Below the pieces are notes generated by a model. The model saw only the letters and a list, made by a program, of their open reading frames with translations. It did not search any database and was not told the origin of the DNA. Below, piece after piece: positions 42,933 to 51,141 of a stretch of 64,000 nucleotides of DNA. The DNA is from UBA8199 sp964507045 (lineage in GTDB: Bacteria > Verrucomicrobiota > Verrucomicrobiia > Limisphaerales > UBA8199). The number at the start of each line of letters is the position of its first letter. Within the stretch, counting starts at the first letter, position 1. The stretch spans positions 46,495 to 110,494 of the forward strand of contig CAZDOO010000004.1 of the NCBI GenBank assembly GCA_964507045.1, read 5' to 3'. The position numbers and the translations under genes were made by a program.

Positions 42933-43823
42933 ATGCAGTTCATCCGCGACATTTACGCGACCGGGCACGCCGCGGGGCGCCCGGTGATTTCGTTTGAGTT
43001 CTTTCCGCCCAAAACGGACGAGGGCGACCGCATCTTGCTGGACAAGACCCTGCCCGCCCTGCTGCAAACCCGCCCGGATTACTGCTCCGTCACCTACGGC
43101 GCCGGCGGCAGCACGCGGGACAAGACGCTCCGGATCGTGGACTGCATCCAGGGACAGCACGGGCTGACCGCCGTGGCGCATTTGACCTGCGTGTGCGCCA
43201 CCCGGGAGCAGATTGGCGAGCTGCTCGCCCAGCTTCGCGCCCTCGGCGTCAAGAACCTGCTGGCGCTCCGCGGCGACCCGCCCGGCGGCGGCGCCTTTCA
43301 AGCCACTCCCGGCGGCTTCGAGTTCGCGAGCCAATTGGTGCGTTTCATTCGTGAGCAGGATGATTTCAGCATCGGCGTCGCGGGTTTTCCTGAAGGCCAT
43401 ACCGCCTGCCAGGAAGGCAAATACGCGGATTGGCAGCACCTTAAAGAGAAGGTGGGGGCCGGAGCGGACTTCGTGCTCACGCAGTTGTTCTTCGACAACG
43501 CGGACTTCCTGCGGTTCCGTGATCACTTGACGCGCCAACTGGGGGTCAGCGTGCCGATTGTGCCGGGCATTGTCTCCATCCTGAGCGGGACGCAGATCAA
43601 GCGGTTTACCGCCATGTGCGGCGCCAGCATTCCCGCGCCGCTGGCCGCCAAGCTGGACGAGTTGGGCAACGACGACCCGGCGGTCGCTGAGTTCGGCATC
43701 GAGTACGCCACCCGGCAATGCGAAGAGTTGCTCCGCGCGGGGGTGCCCGGAATTCATTTCTACACGCTCAATAAGGCGCCGGCCACGGTTCGTATTCTGA
43801 AGAACCTCGGGCTGGCGCGCTGA
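42933..43823 (+). CDS. metF: 5,10-methylenetetrahydrofolate reductase
   Basis: 296 residues from MQFIRDIYATGHAAGRPVISFEFFPPKTDEG. FAD-binding TIM barrel with FEFFPPKT, SVTYGAGGSTRDKTL, THLTC-like AHLTCVCATREQI, NLLALRGDPP, QLFFDNADF, VPGIVSILS and GIHFYTLN. Makes 5-methyl-THF for methionine synthesis. The spacing from start to FEFFPP equals the family norm, so this ATG was preferred over upstream ones at 42843 and 42888, although 42888 has AAGG upstream. Confidence 0.95.
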   Translation: MQFIRDIYATGHAAGRPVISFEFFPPKTDEGDRILLDKTLPALLQTRPDYCSVTYGAGGSTRDKTLRIVDCIQGQHGLTAVAHLTCVCATREQIGELLAQLRALGVKNLLALRGDPPGGGAFQATPGGFEFASQLVRFIREQDDFSIGVAGFPEGHTACQEGKYADWQHLKEKVGAGADFVLTQLFFDNADFLRFRDHLTRQLGVSVPIVPGIVSILSGTQIKRFTAMCGASIPAPLAAKLDELGNDDPAVAEFGIEYATRQCEELLRAGVPGIHFYTLNKAPATVRILKNLGLAR

Positions 43824-43922
43824 ATCGGCGGCCGGGAAAAGTTCTGCGTCGCCCACTTTTGCATTGCGCGGCGGCCGTATTGTATTTAGAGTGAGGAAAA
43901 GGCCGTAGCGCGAAAGGATACT

Positions 43923-45998
43923 ATGTATTTCGGCGTAGATTATCATCCAGAACAGTGGGTTTATCCGTACGGCGGCACATCCGAACAGCCCGAAGCCGCC
44001 TGGGAGCGCGACGTCGAGCTGATGCAGAACGCCGGCATCAACGTCGTTCGCATGGGGGAGTTCACCTGGGGACTGTGCGAGCCGGCAGAGGGGAAGTATG
44101 ACTTCGCCTGGCTCAAGCGGGTGATGGACCTGCTCGGCAAGTCGGGGATCAAGGTGGTGCTGGCGACGCCTACCGCCGCCCCCCCCATCTGGCTGGCTCG
44201 GAAACATCCGGAGATCCTGCCGGTGGATGAGCGCGGGCTGGTCAAGCGCGAAGGCACGCGCCGCGCGGTCTGCCTCAACAGTGATGTGTTCTGGGATTAC
44301 TCCAAGCGCATTGTGGAGAGCATGGCCAAAGCGCTTGGCCAGCATCCCCAGCTCATTGCCTGGCAAATTGACAACAGCCTGGGCGGCAATTTTACCGAGG
44401 CCGCTTTTAATGAAGACGCGCGCCGCGACTGGCACTTGTGGCTGGAGGCCAAGTATCAGACCATCGAACGGCTCAACAACCTGATGGGCTTGCGCCACTG
44501 GGGGCAGGTGGTCACGAGCTGGGACCAGGTGCCGATGCCCATGGCCGCGCCGGCGGTTCACAACCCGGCGCTGGTGCTGGACTGGCGCCGGTTCTGCAGC
44601 GACACCATTGTGCAATTCGTCAAGATGCAAGCCGACCTGCTGCACCAACTGACGCCGAAATGTCCGGTCACGACCAATCTGCGCCCGCTGCTCCACCGCT
44701 TCGACCACTTTGATTTGGCGGAGGTCATTGATTTCGTCTCCATTGAAAGCACCGCGGCCCTGAAACCCAAATCGGCGGAGCTGGCCTGCGAGATTGACAT
44801 GCTGCGCTCGCTCAAGAAGTCGGGCATCCGGACGCCAGACGGAGATCCCGGCTTTTGGGTGATGGAGCAAAAAGCCGGCAATGTCACCTGGCAGGATGTC
44901 AACTCGCTGGTGCGCCCCGGGGTGCTGCGCATGTTCACTTACCAGTTGGTTTCCCGCGGAGCCTCGGCGATTGTCTTCTTCCGCTGGCGCCAGCCGCGTT
45001 TCGGCTCCGAACAGTTCCATGGCGCGGTCCTGCCGCACAATGCGCGGTCCACCGCCCGGGTGTACAAGGAAGTGGCCCAACTGGGCGACGAAATGAAGCT
45101 GCTGGCCCCGGCGCTCAAGGGAACCCGCGTGCCGGCGGAGACCTGCATCCTTTACAGCCACGACAACGACTGGTCGCTGCAGCAGCCGATGCAGCCGAAC
45201 AAGTTCTTCAACTTGCGCGAGCACATTCAGCTTTTCTATAACGCGCTGCACGACCGGAATATCGCGGTGGATTTCGCCCGGCCGACGGAAGACCTCTCGC
45301 GCTACAAGCTCGTCTTCGCGCCCTCCCTGCACCTGCTCTCCGGCGGCGAAGCGGACCGGCTGAAGCTCTACGTCCAGAACGGCGGCACCTTGGTCGCCAC
45401 GTTCAACACCGGCCTGGTGGACGAGCACAACCTGGCGCCCGATAATGGTTATCCGCACGACCTGACCGATTTGTTCGGCCTGGAAGTGCTCGAGTTCGAC
45501 CAATTGCCGCCGGGGGAAGAGAACCACCTTACCTTTAAAGGCACCTTCCCGGCCAGCCACATGCACCCCGCCAGGTTGTGGTGCGACCTCATCGAGCCCA
45601 GGGATTGCCAGGTCCTCGCCAGCTACGCGAAGGATTTCTACGCGGGCCACCCGGCGATGACCCTGCACACGTTCGGCCTCGGAAAGGCCATTTATATCGG
45701 CACGCAGAGCCACCAGCATTTCTACACCGACCTCGTGACCTGGCTGCGCCAGATGTGCAACCTGCATCCGCTCCTCAAGGTCCCGGACAACGTCGAAGTG
45801 AGCCTGCGCCAGAAAGATGACGCCAGGGTCTTCTTCCTGCTGAATCACGAGAATTCGTCCCTGCGCGTCCAGTTCTACAAGCCGATGCACGAGTTTCTGA
45901 CGGGCAACACTTTCTCCGGCAATTACGACCTGCCTCCCCACGGCGTGCTCGTGCTGGACGAGTCGGCGGAGACGAAGCCCCCAAGCAATGTTGAGTAA
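43923..45998 (+). CDS. GH42 beta-galactosidase-family protein with altered acid/base site
   Basis: 691 residues starting YFGVDYHPEQW, with AAAGGA upstream. TIM barrel: NAGINVVRMGEFTWGLCEPAEGKYDFAWL, TAAPPIWLARKHPEILPVD. The nucleophile segment is FWVMEQKAGNVTW, E315. The acid/base segment, usually WQxDNEYG, reads AWQIDNSLGGNF with Ser at 152 (codon AGC at 44376). Trimerisation (about 390-600) and C-terminal domains (VFFLLNHE) are present. No signal peptide, so cytoplasmic. With the acid/base Glu replaced, the enzyme may be inactive on normal substrates, use an assisted mechanism, or use another residue. Confidence 0.9.
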   Translation: MYFGVDYHPEQWVYPYGGTSEQPEAAWERDVELMQNAGINVVRMGEFTWGLCEPAEGKYDFAWLKRVMDLLGKSGIKVVLATPTAAPPIWLARKHPEILPVDERGLVKREGTRRAVCLNSDVFWDYSKRIVESMAKALGQHPQLIAWQIDNSLGGNFTEAAFNEDARRDWHLWLEAKYQTIERLNNLMGLRHWGQVVTSWDQVPMPMAAPAVHNPALVLDWRRFCSDTIVQFVKMQADLLHQLTPKCPVTTNLRPLLHRFDHFDLAEVIDFVSIESTAALKPKSAELACEIDMLRSLKKSGIRTPDGDPGFWVMEQKAGNVTWQDVNSLVRPGVLRMFTYQLVSRGASAIVFFRWRQPRFGSEQFHGAVLPHNARSTARVYKEVAQLGDEMKLLAPALKGTRVPAETCILYSHDNDWSLQQPMQPNKFFNLREHIQLFYNALHDRNIAVDFARPTEDLSRYKLVFAPSLHLLSGGEADRLKLYVQNGGTLVATFNTGLVDEHNLAPDNGYPHDLTDLFGLEVLEFDQLPPGEENHLTFKGTFPASHMHPARLWCDLIEPRDCQVLASYAKDFYAGHPAMTLHTFGLGKAIYIGTQSHQHFYTDLVTWLRQMCNLHPLLKVPDNVEVSLRQKDDARVFFLLNHENSSLRVQFYKPMHEFLTGNTFSGNYDLPPHGVLVLDESAETKPPSNVE

Positions 45999-46091
45999 GT
46001 TAGAGCGGTTAAGTAGGTTAACTGGGGTGGAGTGCGGGCCGCCCCATACAACTGCTTTAACTTCTTCACCTGTTTAACTTTCCCAAATAAG

Positions 46092-46502
46092 ATGCTCCCT
46101 CCTCCGCCCCGCCATATCCCGCCGCGCGGCCCCGGCAAGGTGACCGCCCGCCAGCGCGTCTTCGCCCAGTGGCGCGGGGTGGATCTCGCGCCGCTGGAAC
46201 AGGCCCAAGCCCTGCGCGCCCGGTCCGTCAGTGCCGTGCTCCCGCGCGTCCTTTCCGAGATGCGCATTGACCGCCGCCGGGCCGAAGCCGAAGTCGTCAA
46301 GGTCTGGAACGATCTGCTGGACCCGAACATTGCCGCCCATGCCCAGCCGACCGGGCTGCATAAGGGCACCCTGTTCGTGGCGGTGGATAGCAGCGTGTGG
46401 CTGAGCGAGATCGTCCGGTATCACCGCAAGGAGATTCTCACCCGCCTGCAGCACAGCTTCGGACGCGACTTAATCCAGAAAATCTCCTTTCGCCCGGGCT
46501 AA
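46092..46502 (+). CDS. DciA-like (DUF721) protein
   Basis: 136 residues from MLPPPPRHIPPRGPGKVTARQR. The C-terminal 70 residues match DUF721/DciA: VWNDLLDPNIAAHAQPTGLHKGTLFVAVDSSVWLSEIVRYHRKEILTRLQ. DciA is the bacterial DnaB helicase loader/operator outside DnaC-type organisms. The N-terminus is Pro/Arg-rich. It follows the GH42 gene by 93 bp. Confidence 0.8.
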   Translation: MLPPPPRHIPPRGPGKVTARQRVFAQWRGVDLAPLEQAQALRARSVSAVLPRVLSEMRIDRRRAEAEVVKVWNDLLDPNIAAHAQPTGLHKGTLFVAVDSSVWLSEIVRYHRKEILTRLQHSFGRDLIQKISFRPG

Positions 46503-46828
46503 GCCGCGAGCGGCGATGCGCCCGGCTTTCTCCGGGACCGAGGACGACCGAGTTGGCGGAGGAGACGGCGCTCCAACCGCCTCATTTTTGGCTTATCACG
46601 GATTTCCAGGGCACGCCCAGACCCCTCGGTCGTTATTGTCTTCCCTGCAGGTGCGGACGCCCGACGCCCGCGAATGACCCGGCCTTGATTTAGCCTCTCT
46701 GCAGAGGATACATCCCGCTCTGCATGGGGCGCCCTGTCCCATTTTGAGGCAGGGAGGGGTCTTGAGCCTCACTCCTGCCGGTCCCCTCGGTGCTTCCTGT
46801 CGCCTGCCGTCTCCACATCTTTACCACA

Positions 46829-46960
46829 CCCTATCCTCAGGCTCACCTCCCCCTATCCTCACCGTTACCTCACCGTTGAACCTCTGCAAGGTTTGCAGAG
46901 GTTCAACGGTGAGGTAACGGTGAGGTGACGGTGAGGATAGGGAGTGGAGAGGGGGGTGGC
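46829..46960. repeat. inverted repeat built from 11-bp tandem units (element C)
   Basis: Perfect arms 46857-46889 and 46893-46925 (33 bp, 3-base loop). Units keep an 11-bp register: CCCTATCCTCA (46829, 46851), GGCTCACCTCC (46840), CCGTTACCTCA (46862), CCGTTGAACCT (46873), and on the other side ACGGTGAGGTA (46906), ACGGTGAGGTG (46917), ACGGTGAGGAT (46928), AGGGAGTGGAG (46939). The right side holds one extra unit, so the outer GAGGATAGGG segments are offset by 11 bp. Confidence 0.92.
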
Positions 46961-46996
46961 GCCTGCCCAGAAACCTGCTGGTTCGTGGCTGCCGAG

Positions 46997-47041
46997 CCGA
47001 ACCGATGACGAAATTTCGTCGGCGTTCCCCGGAAATCCGGG
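46997..47041. repeat. dispersed 45-bp repeat, copy 1
   Basis: Matches 48935-48979 at 36 of 45 positions by eye. It contains the perfect palindrome GACGAAATTTCGTC at 47007-47020. Confidence 0.6.
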
Positions 47042-47058
47042 ATGAGCCTCATTTTTCA

Positions 47059-47106
47059 GCATCGTTTTAAGCATCGTTTTAAGGTTGACAGCATAATCCG
47101 ATTATG
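47059..47106. promoter_or_regulatory. tandem repeat plus dyad upstream of the LuxR-type gene
   Basis: GCATCGTTTTAA occurs twice in tandem (47059-47082). It is followed by TTGACA (47085-47090) and the dyad CATAAT-CCG-ATTATG (47092-47106). It lies about 125 bp upstream of the HTH protein's ATG. A good -10 box at 16-18 bp from TTGACA is not visible. Confidence 0.5.
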
Positions 47107-47229
47107 GCTCAATGCTGCTAAGGGTCTATCGTTTCCCCGAACAGGGACTGTGCTGCAGCAGGCTTTGGGGCGTTTGCAGGGGAGCCGGGGACAGGTCTCA
47201 GGCGTCGGTGCCTGGGGTTGAGGTTTGGC

Positions 47230-47688
47230 ATGAATCAGAACCATGCAGGATCACGGCGGGCAAAAGCCCGGATGAGCGGCGAAGGCTCGCGACGAGTCGC
47301 GGCGCGGGCAGAGCCGCTCGCGGCGGCCCAGATGATGCGAACCGCAGCGGGAAAAGCAAGGGCGGCGCACTTCGATCCGGGGGCCGATGGTTCCACCATG
47401 TTCGCCGAGCAGGCGTGGGGGCGGATTAGCCGGTCGCTGAATCTCTCGGGCCGTGAACTGCAAATCGTGCGCGCGGTGTTTGACGATCGCATCGAGTCTG
47501 CCATCGCCGCCGAGTTGGGCATCTCCGCGCACACGGTGCACACCCACTTTGCCCGCCTGCACCGCAAGTTGGGCGTGGCCGACCGATCCCAACTGATTCT
47601 TCGGGTCGTGAATGCATTTCTCAAGCTGCCCGCTTCGCCAGCGAGAGCGCTGCATGACGCGGCAAACAGGCCCGTCCCGAGACTCTGA
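47230..47688 (+). CDS. standalone LuxR-type HTH protein
   Basis: 152 residues from an ATG with GAGG six bases upstream. The C-terminal half is a LuxR/GerE HTH: LNLSGRELQIVRAVFDDRIESAIAAELGISAHTVHTHFARLHRKLGVADRSQLILRV. The N-terminal 70 residues are Arg/Ala-rich and contain no receiver domain. Likely a DNA-binding regulator not controlled by phosphorylation of its own receiver. Its nearest downstream neighbour is the PEP-CTERM gene, a possible target. Confidence 0.8.
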   Translation: MNQNHAGSRRAKARMSGEGSRRVAARAEPLAAAQMMRTAAGKARAAHFDPGADGSTMFAEQAWGRISRSLNLSGRELQIVRAVFDDRIESAIAAELGISAHTVHTHFARLHRKLGVADRSQLILRVVNAFLKLPASPARALHDAANRPVPRL

Positions 47689-47964
47689 TTTCCACCGGGT
47701 CCGAGCCCCGCCCCTCCTGTCGCCTGCTCGGCTGACAGCTTAATAGCCGACTTTCCCGAATTCGGTCTTGGGGGGATAAAGGGCGCCGTGAATCGTCAAG
47801 TGAGTGGCTTTGCCCGTGCGTGGCAGCAGTTTGTGGCATGCCGGGCAATGTCGTTACGGCGAGAGGAAACTGTGTCCCGTCGCCGGTTGATAGAGAATAA
47901 CCTAAACCAGCGGGGTGCTGATAACATCAGTAAATGCGCCCCGTAAACACCAAAGGAAGAGATT
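47689..47964. other. leader region of the PEP-CTERM gene
   Basis: 276 bp. A small dyad CTGAT-AAC-ATCAG lies at 47918-47930, about 34 bp before the ATG, and AGGAAGAG is a clear SD. I could not assign a promoter. Confidence 0.4.
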
Positions 47965-48777
47965 ATGAGGAAGTTTATATATCCGCTGATACTGGCATCG
48001 CTGCTCGGGCTGACCGCGCAAGTAAGCGCTGGACCGTGGTTTGGAAACTGGTGGGGTCCTGACGGCTATTGGTATTGGCAGTACACCACTGTCTCCGTAA
48101 CCGTGCCCACCGGCTACTGGTATGGCGGCTACAATTACTACTATGGAGGATACAACTGGGCCCCTTACTATGGTTGGTACAATCCCATCACTGCACCTTA
48201 CATCAGTCCCTACGCATCTCGATACAACCTTACCGTTGGTCGACCTTACTGGTGGTGGGGTTTTACGGACTACTATTCCTATACCTTCATCGGTGCCGTG
48301 CCGCGGTATGCGTATCACTGGTCGTATTACTGTGATCCCCCGAACGGGACTGCCGGCATCCTGGATGTCCTTAGTCTGGCAGACGGGACAACGGCCATTC
48401 CTTTTGATCCCTCGATTGTGGCCGAAGTCAACATCGACGGCCACTATTTTACGATCAATGGTGGAGAGGGTATCGGGGAAGGGGGCACAAAGAGTGGCCA
48501 GTTTAGCGAGAACACATGGGTAACGGCCTCCGCAGACGCTATTACGGCTTACCTGATCGCGGGAGGTGTCGCGACTCCGGAAGACATCGCGAACGTATTG
48601 GCCCAGCCACTCATCCAGGATCTCATTGAGAAGAATAACAACGGCTTGGGGAATGGCGTGATCGGATTGTCCTGCGCCCTCTGCCAAATACCGGAGCCGA
48701 ATTCTATCTCCCTGCTCGTCCTGGCGGGAGCGGCGTTTATGCTCTGGCGCAGACTAGTCCGCAGCGGCAGCAACTGA
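47965..48777 (+). CDS. PEP-CTERM protein with Tyr/Trp/Gly-rich N-terminal region
   Basis: 270 residues. Signal peptide MRKFIYPLILASLLGLTAQVSA. Residues 23-120 are extremely aromatic (GYWYWQYTTVSV, YWYGGYNYYYGGYNW, GRPYWWWGFTDYYSY). Residues 120-235 are ordinary (FDPSIVAEVNIDGHYFTINGG). The C-terminus is a PEP-CTERM sorting signal: IPEPNSISLLVLAGAAFMLWRRLVRS, i.e. a PEP motif, hydrophobic helix and Arg cluster. Such proteins are processed by an exosortase and sent to the exterior, often with extracellular polysaccharide. Base composition is visibly less GC-rich than the neighbours. No exosortase gene is in the window. Confidence 0.88.
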   Translation: MRKFIYPLILASLLGLTAQVSAGPWFGNWWGPDGYWYWQYTTVSVTVPTGYWYGGYNYYYGGYNWAPYYGWYNPITAPYISPYASRYNLTVGRPYWWWGFTDYYSYTFIGAVPRYAYHWSYYCDPPNGTAGILDVLSLADGTTAIPFDPSIVAEVNIDGHYFTINGGEGIGEGGTKSGQFSENTWVTASADAITAYLIAGGVATPEDIANVLAQPLIQDLIEKNNNGLGNGVIGLSCALCQIPEPNSISLLVLAGAAFMLWRRLVRSGSN

Positions 48778-48807
48778 GTTTTGTTGTATCCTCGTTAAGT
48801 CTTCGGG

Positions 48808-48838
48808 AAAGCCGAACCAGGAAACTGGTTCGGCTTTT
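48808..48838 (+). terminator. rho-independent terminator after the PEP-CTERM gene
   Basis: A perfect stem, AAGCCGAACCAG/CTGGTTCGGCTT, with a GAAA loop is followed by a short T-run. It lies 30 bp after the stop codon. Confidence 0.93.
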
Positions 48839-48934
48839 GATTTGAACCTGGAGCAGCTTGTGGAACAACGCTTTCGCAGGCGGCAATCTAGATGCCCCCA
48901 GCCTGCAAGTGGTGTGCTATCCATATCTGAAACG

Positions 48935-48979
48935 CCGATCCGATGATGAAATGTCGCAGGCGTTGCCCAGAAACCCGAG
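48935..48979. repeat. dispersed 45-bp repeat, copy 2
   Basis: 36 of 45 positions match copy 1 at 46997-47041. The internal palindrome has decayed here. It lies between the convergent PEP-CTERM and MEMO genes. Confidence 0.6.
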
Positions 48980-49063
48980 AGAATCAGGGCTCCCCCAAGG
49001 CGTTCGCTTTCCCAAACAGCAGGCATTGGCGACGGCTAATTGCCAATTGCAGGCGGCGGCACC

Positions 49064-49888
49064 TTATGGGGCTGGTTCTTCGAAGGTGAAGGCGCCGTAG
49101 CCGACGACCTGGTCGCGGGGACCGGCGGTGTCGCCGGAGGTGCGCAAGTCAAGGGTGCGGGCGCGCAGTCTGCGGCGGCGGGCGGTCTTTAGTAAACCGC
49201 GAATGGGGATGCGGCCGCACGCACCCTCGTCGCCGACGCCGTTGGGCCTGAGGGCTTCAATCGCCTTGGCGGTAGCGCGGTCGAGCCGCCGGGCGGTTTG
49301 GAGGTCGTGGTAGTGGCTGAGGTCGGAGCTGATGACGATGCGGGTTTCGGGGCCGTCCCAGAGCGCATCGAGGACTTCCGCGACGTCCTCAGGCATGGCG
49401 TCGCCCACGGCCAGCGGGACCAGGGTGAAGCGGCCCAGCACGGTTTGGAGGAAAGGCAGTTGGACTTCGAGGGAGTGCTCCTGGGCATGGGCTTCATCCA
49501 ACTGCTGTATCTGCGGCAGGGAGCGGACTTCGCGGATGGCTTCCAGGTCCAGCGGCACGACACCCAGGGGAGTGGCAAAGGCTTCGGCAGAAGAGGTGGC
49601 CAGTCCGTCAAAAGCAACGCAGTGGGACGGCCCGAGCAGTACGATGCGCTGGATGAAGTCGCGCCCGGAGAGGAACTGCGCGTAGGCGGACCCGGCGATC
49701 GGCCCCGAGTACATGTAGCCGGCATGGGGCGCGATGATGGCTTTGGGAGCAGGGCCGGTGGCCGGGGCCGCCTGGGCGAGCAAGGTCTTAATGAGACTGC
49801 GCAGTTCGTCCGGATCGGCGGGATAGAAGCGGCCCGCAACAGCAGGGAGACGGACTGTGCCGGGTGGAATTGGATCGAACTTCGCCAT
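49064..49888 (-). CDS. MEMO1-family protein (AmmeMemoRadiSam system protein B)
   Basis: 274 residues. MEMO signatures: AVAGRFYPADPDELRSLI, AIIAPHAGYMYSGPIAGSAYAQF, IVLLGPSHCVAFDGLA, EHSLEVQLPFLQ and ISSDLSHYHD, with metal-ligand-type His residues. It begins at the base next to the stop of the radical-SAM gene (TGA-ATG), so they are co-translated partners. The function of this conserved system in bacteria is not settled. The third usual member, an AMMECR1-domain protein, is not adjacent. Confidence 0.9.
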   Translation of the reverse strand: MAKFDPIPPGTVRLPAVAGRFYPADPDELRSLIKTLLAQAAPATGPAPKAIIAPHAGYMYSGPIAGSAYAQFLSGRDFIQRIVLLGPSHCVAFDGLATSSAEAFATPLGVVPLDLEAIREVRSLPQIQQLDEAHAQEHSLEVQLPFLQTVLGRFTLVPLAVGDAMPEDVAEVLDALWDGPETRIVISSDLSHYHDLQTARRLDRATAKAIEALRPNGVGDEGACGRIPIRGLLKTARRRRLRARTLDLRTSGDTAGPRDQVVGYGAFTFEEPAP

Positions 49889-51094
49889 TCAGTTCACTTT
49901 CACGCCGCGCGGGAGGCGGCGGTAGTAGTCGGCCATGCGTTCGCCGGTTGGCACTTCGCCCGCGCCGCTGGCGGGCCAGATGCCGGGAATGGGAGTGCGG
50001 CACTGTGGGCACTTGCCGTCGGGGGTGAGCCTGTATTCGCGCACCAGATAGCCGAAGCGGTCAATGAGCTTCTCGCGGCAGTGCGGGCAAGAGGTGTTCT
50101 CCCAGGGGCCGACGCGGCCGGGGGCGTTGCCGGCATACACAAAGCGCAGCCCCTCTTCGGCGCCGATCTCGGCGGCGCGGACAATTTGCGCCACGGTGGT
50201 ATTCGGCGCGTCCGTCAGCTTGTAGTCCTTGTGGAAGGCGGTAACGTGCCAGGGAATGTCGCGGCTGACGGAGACAAGGAAGCGCGCCATCTGGCGCAAC
50301 TCGGCTTCGCTGTCGTTGAAGCCGGGCACGACGAGGGTAACCACCTCAAGCCATAGCCCGCGCTGGTGGACCATGCGGATGCCTTCGGTGACGTGCTCAA
50401 GCGTGCCGCCCAGCGTGCGGTAGCGTTTGTCATCGAAGCTTTTCAGGTCAATCTTGTAGGCCGCGATCCAGGGGCGCAGGAAGTCCAGCACCTCGGCGGT
50501 GGTGTTGCCATTGGAGACAAAGGCGCAGGCCAGGCCGGCGGCTTTGGCTTCCTGGAAGACGGCGACGGCCCATTCGGCGGTGATGAGCGGCTCGTTGTAG
50601 CTGGAGACGACCAGGCGCGCGCGCGCGCGCAGACCCGTGCTGATCAGTTGCCGGGGCGTGACGGCTTGGATGGGGGACACCGCGGCATCGTCGCGCAGCG
50701 CCTGGCTCGTGACCCAGTTCTGGCAATAGGAACAATGGAAATCGCAGCCCAGCATCCCGAAAGTCAGGGCATCACTGCCGGGATAGACATGGTAGAACGG
50801 CTTCTTTTCAACCGGGTCGCACTGCACGCCCGCCACATAGCCGAACGGTACGCGCAACTGCCCGTCCCGGTTGAAGCGGACGCGGCAGATGCCATGGTGC
50901 CCGGGACCAATCAGGCAGCGGTGTCCGCAAGCGACGCACCGAATGCGATCCCCCTCCACCCGGGAGAGCGAACCCACCATCGTGTGCCGGGCGAGCACGT
51001 CCGCCAGGGCCGCGCTGGCCGCGCGAGGCCGCGGCGGCGCAGCCGCTGAAGTGGAAACGGCTTCGGGCTCAGGGTTAGGATTGGCGCCTGGCAT
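49889..51094 (-). CDS. amrS: AmmeMemoRadiSam system radical SAM enzyme
   Basis: 401 residues. Radical-SAM cluster motif CDFHCSYC (C117, C121, C124), in the CxxxCxxC form. N-terminal extra cysteines (CVACGHRC, HHGICRVR) and a C-terminal Zn-ribbon-like tail (CPHC...CPQC). The body matches the AmrS/PflA-related group (VVSSYNEPLITAEWA, YKIDLKSFDDKRYRTLGG). The first 38 residues are Pro/Ala-rich, so a start near MVGSLSR (residue 39) is possible. Directly upstream of the MEMO partner. Confidence 0.92.
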   Translation of the reverse strand: MPGANPNPEPEAVSTSAAAPPRPRAASAALADVLARHTMVGSLSRVEGDRIRCVACGHRCLIGPGHHGICRVRFNRDGQLRVPFGYVAGVQCDPVEKKPFYHVYPGSDALTFGMLGCDFHCSYCQNWVTSQALRDDAAVSPIQAVTPRQLISTGLRARARLVVSSYNEPLITAEWAVAVFQEAKAAGLACAFVSNGNTTAEVLDFLRPWIAAYKIDLKSFDDKRYRTLGGTLEHVTEGIRMVHQRGLWLEVVTLVVPGFNDSEAELRQMARFLVSVSRDIPWHVTAFHKDYKLTDAPNTTVAQIVRAAEIGAEEGLRFVYAGNAPGRVGPWENTSCPHCREKLIDRFGYLVREYRLTPDGKCPQCRTPIPGIWPASGAGEVPTGERMADYYRRLPRGVKVN

Positions 51095-51141
51095 AGGCCG
51101 AGCACATGCTCAAGCCAATGTTGTCCTCCAGGGGCTCATTG

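Larger units (their letters stand above)
46503..47229. other. 727-bp intergenic region
   Basis: No credible gene. It holds element C (46829-46960), copy 1 of a 45-bp dispersed repeat (46997-47041), a 12-bp tandem repeat (47059-47082) and a 15-bp dyad (47092-47106). Confidence 0.6.

Noticed and set aside
42594..45941. 1115-residue open frame on the minus strand
   Set aside because: Antisense to metF and the GH42 gene, both of which have clear family motifs; the translation shows none.
46851..46925. Element C as an ordinary terminator
   Set aside because: The stem is far longer than typical, has no T-tract on either strand and shows an 11-bp internal period.
47830..47860. Sigma-54-like promoter before the PEP-CTERM gene
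   Set aside because: TGGCATGCCGGGCAA has the GG but lacks GC at the required 10-bp spacing.
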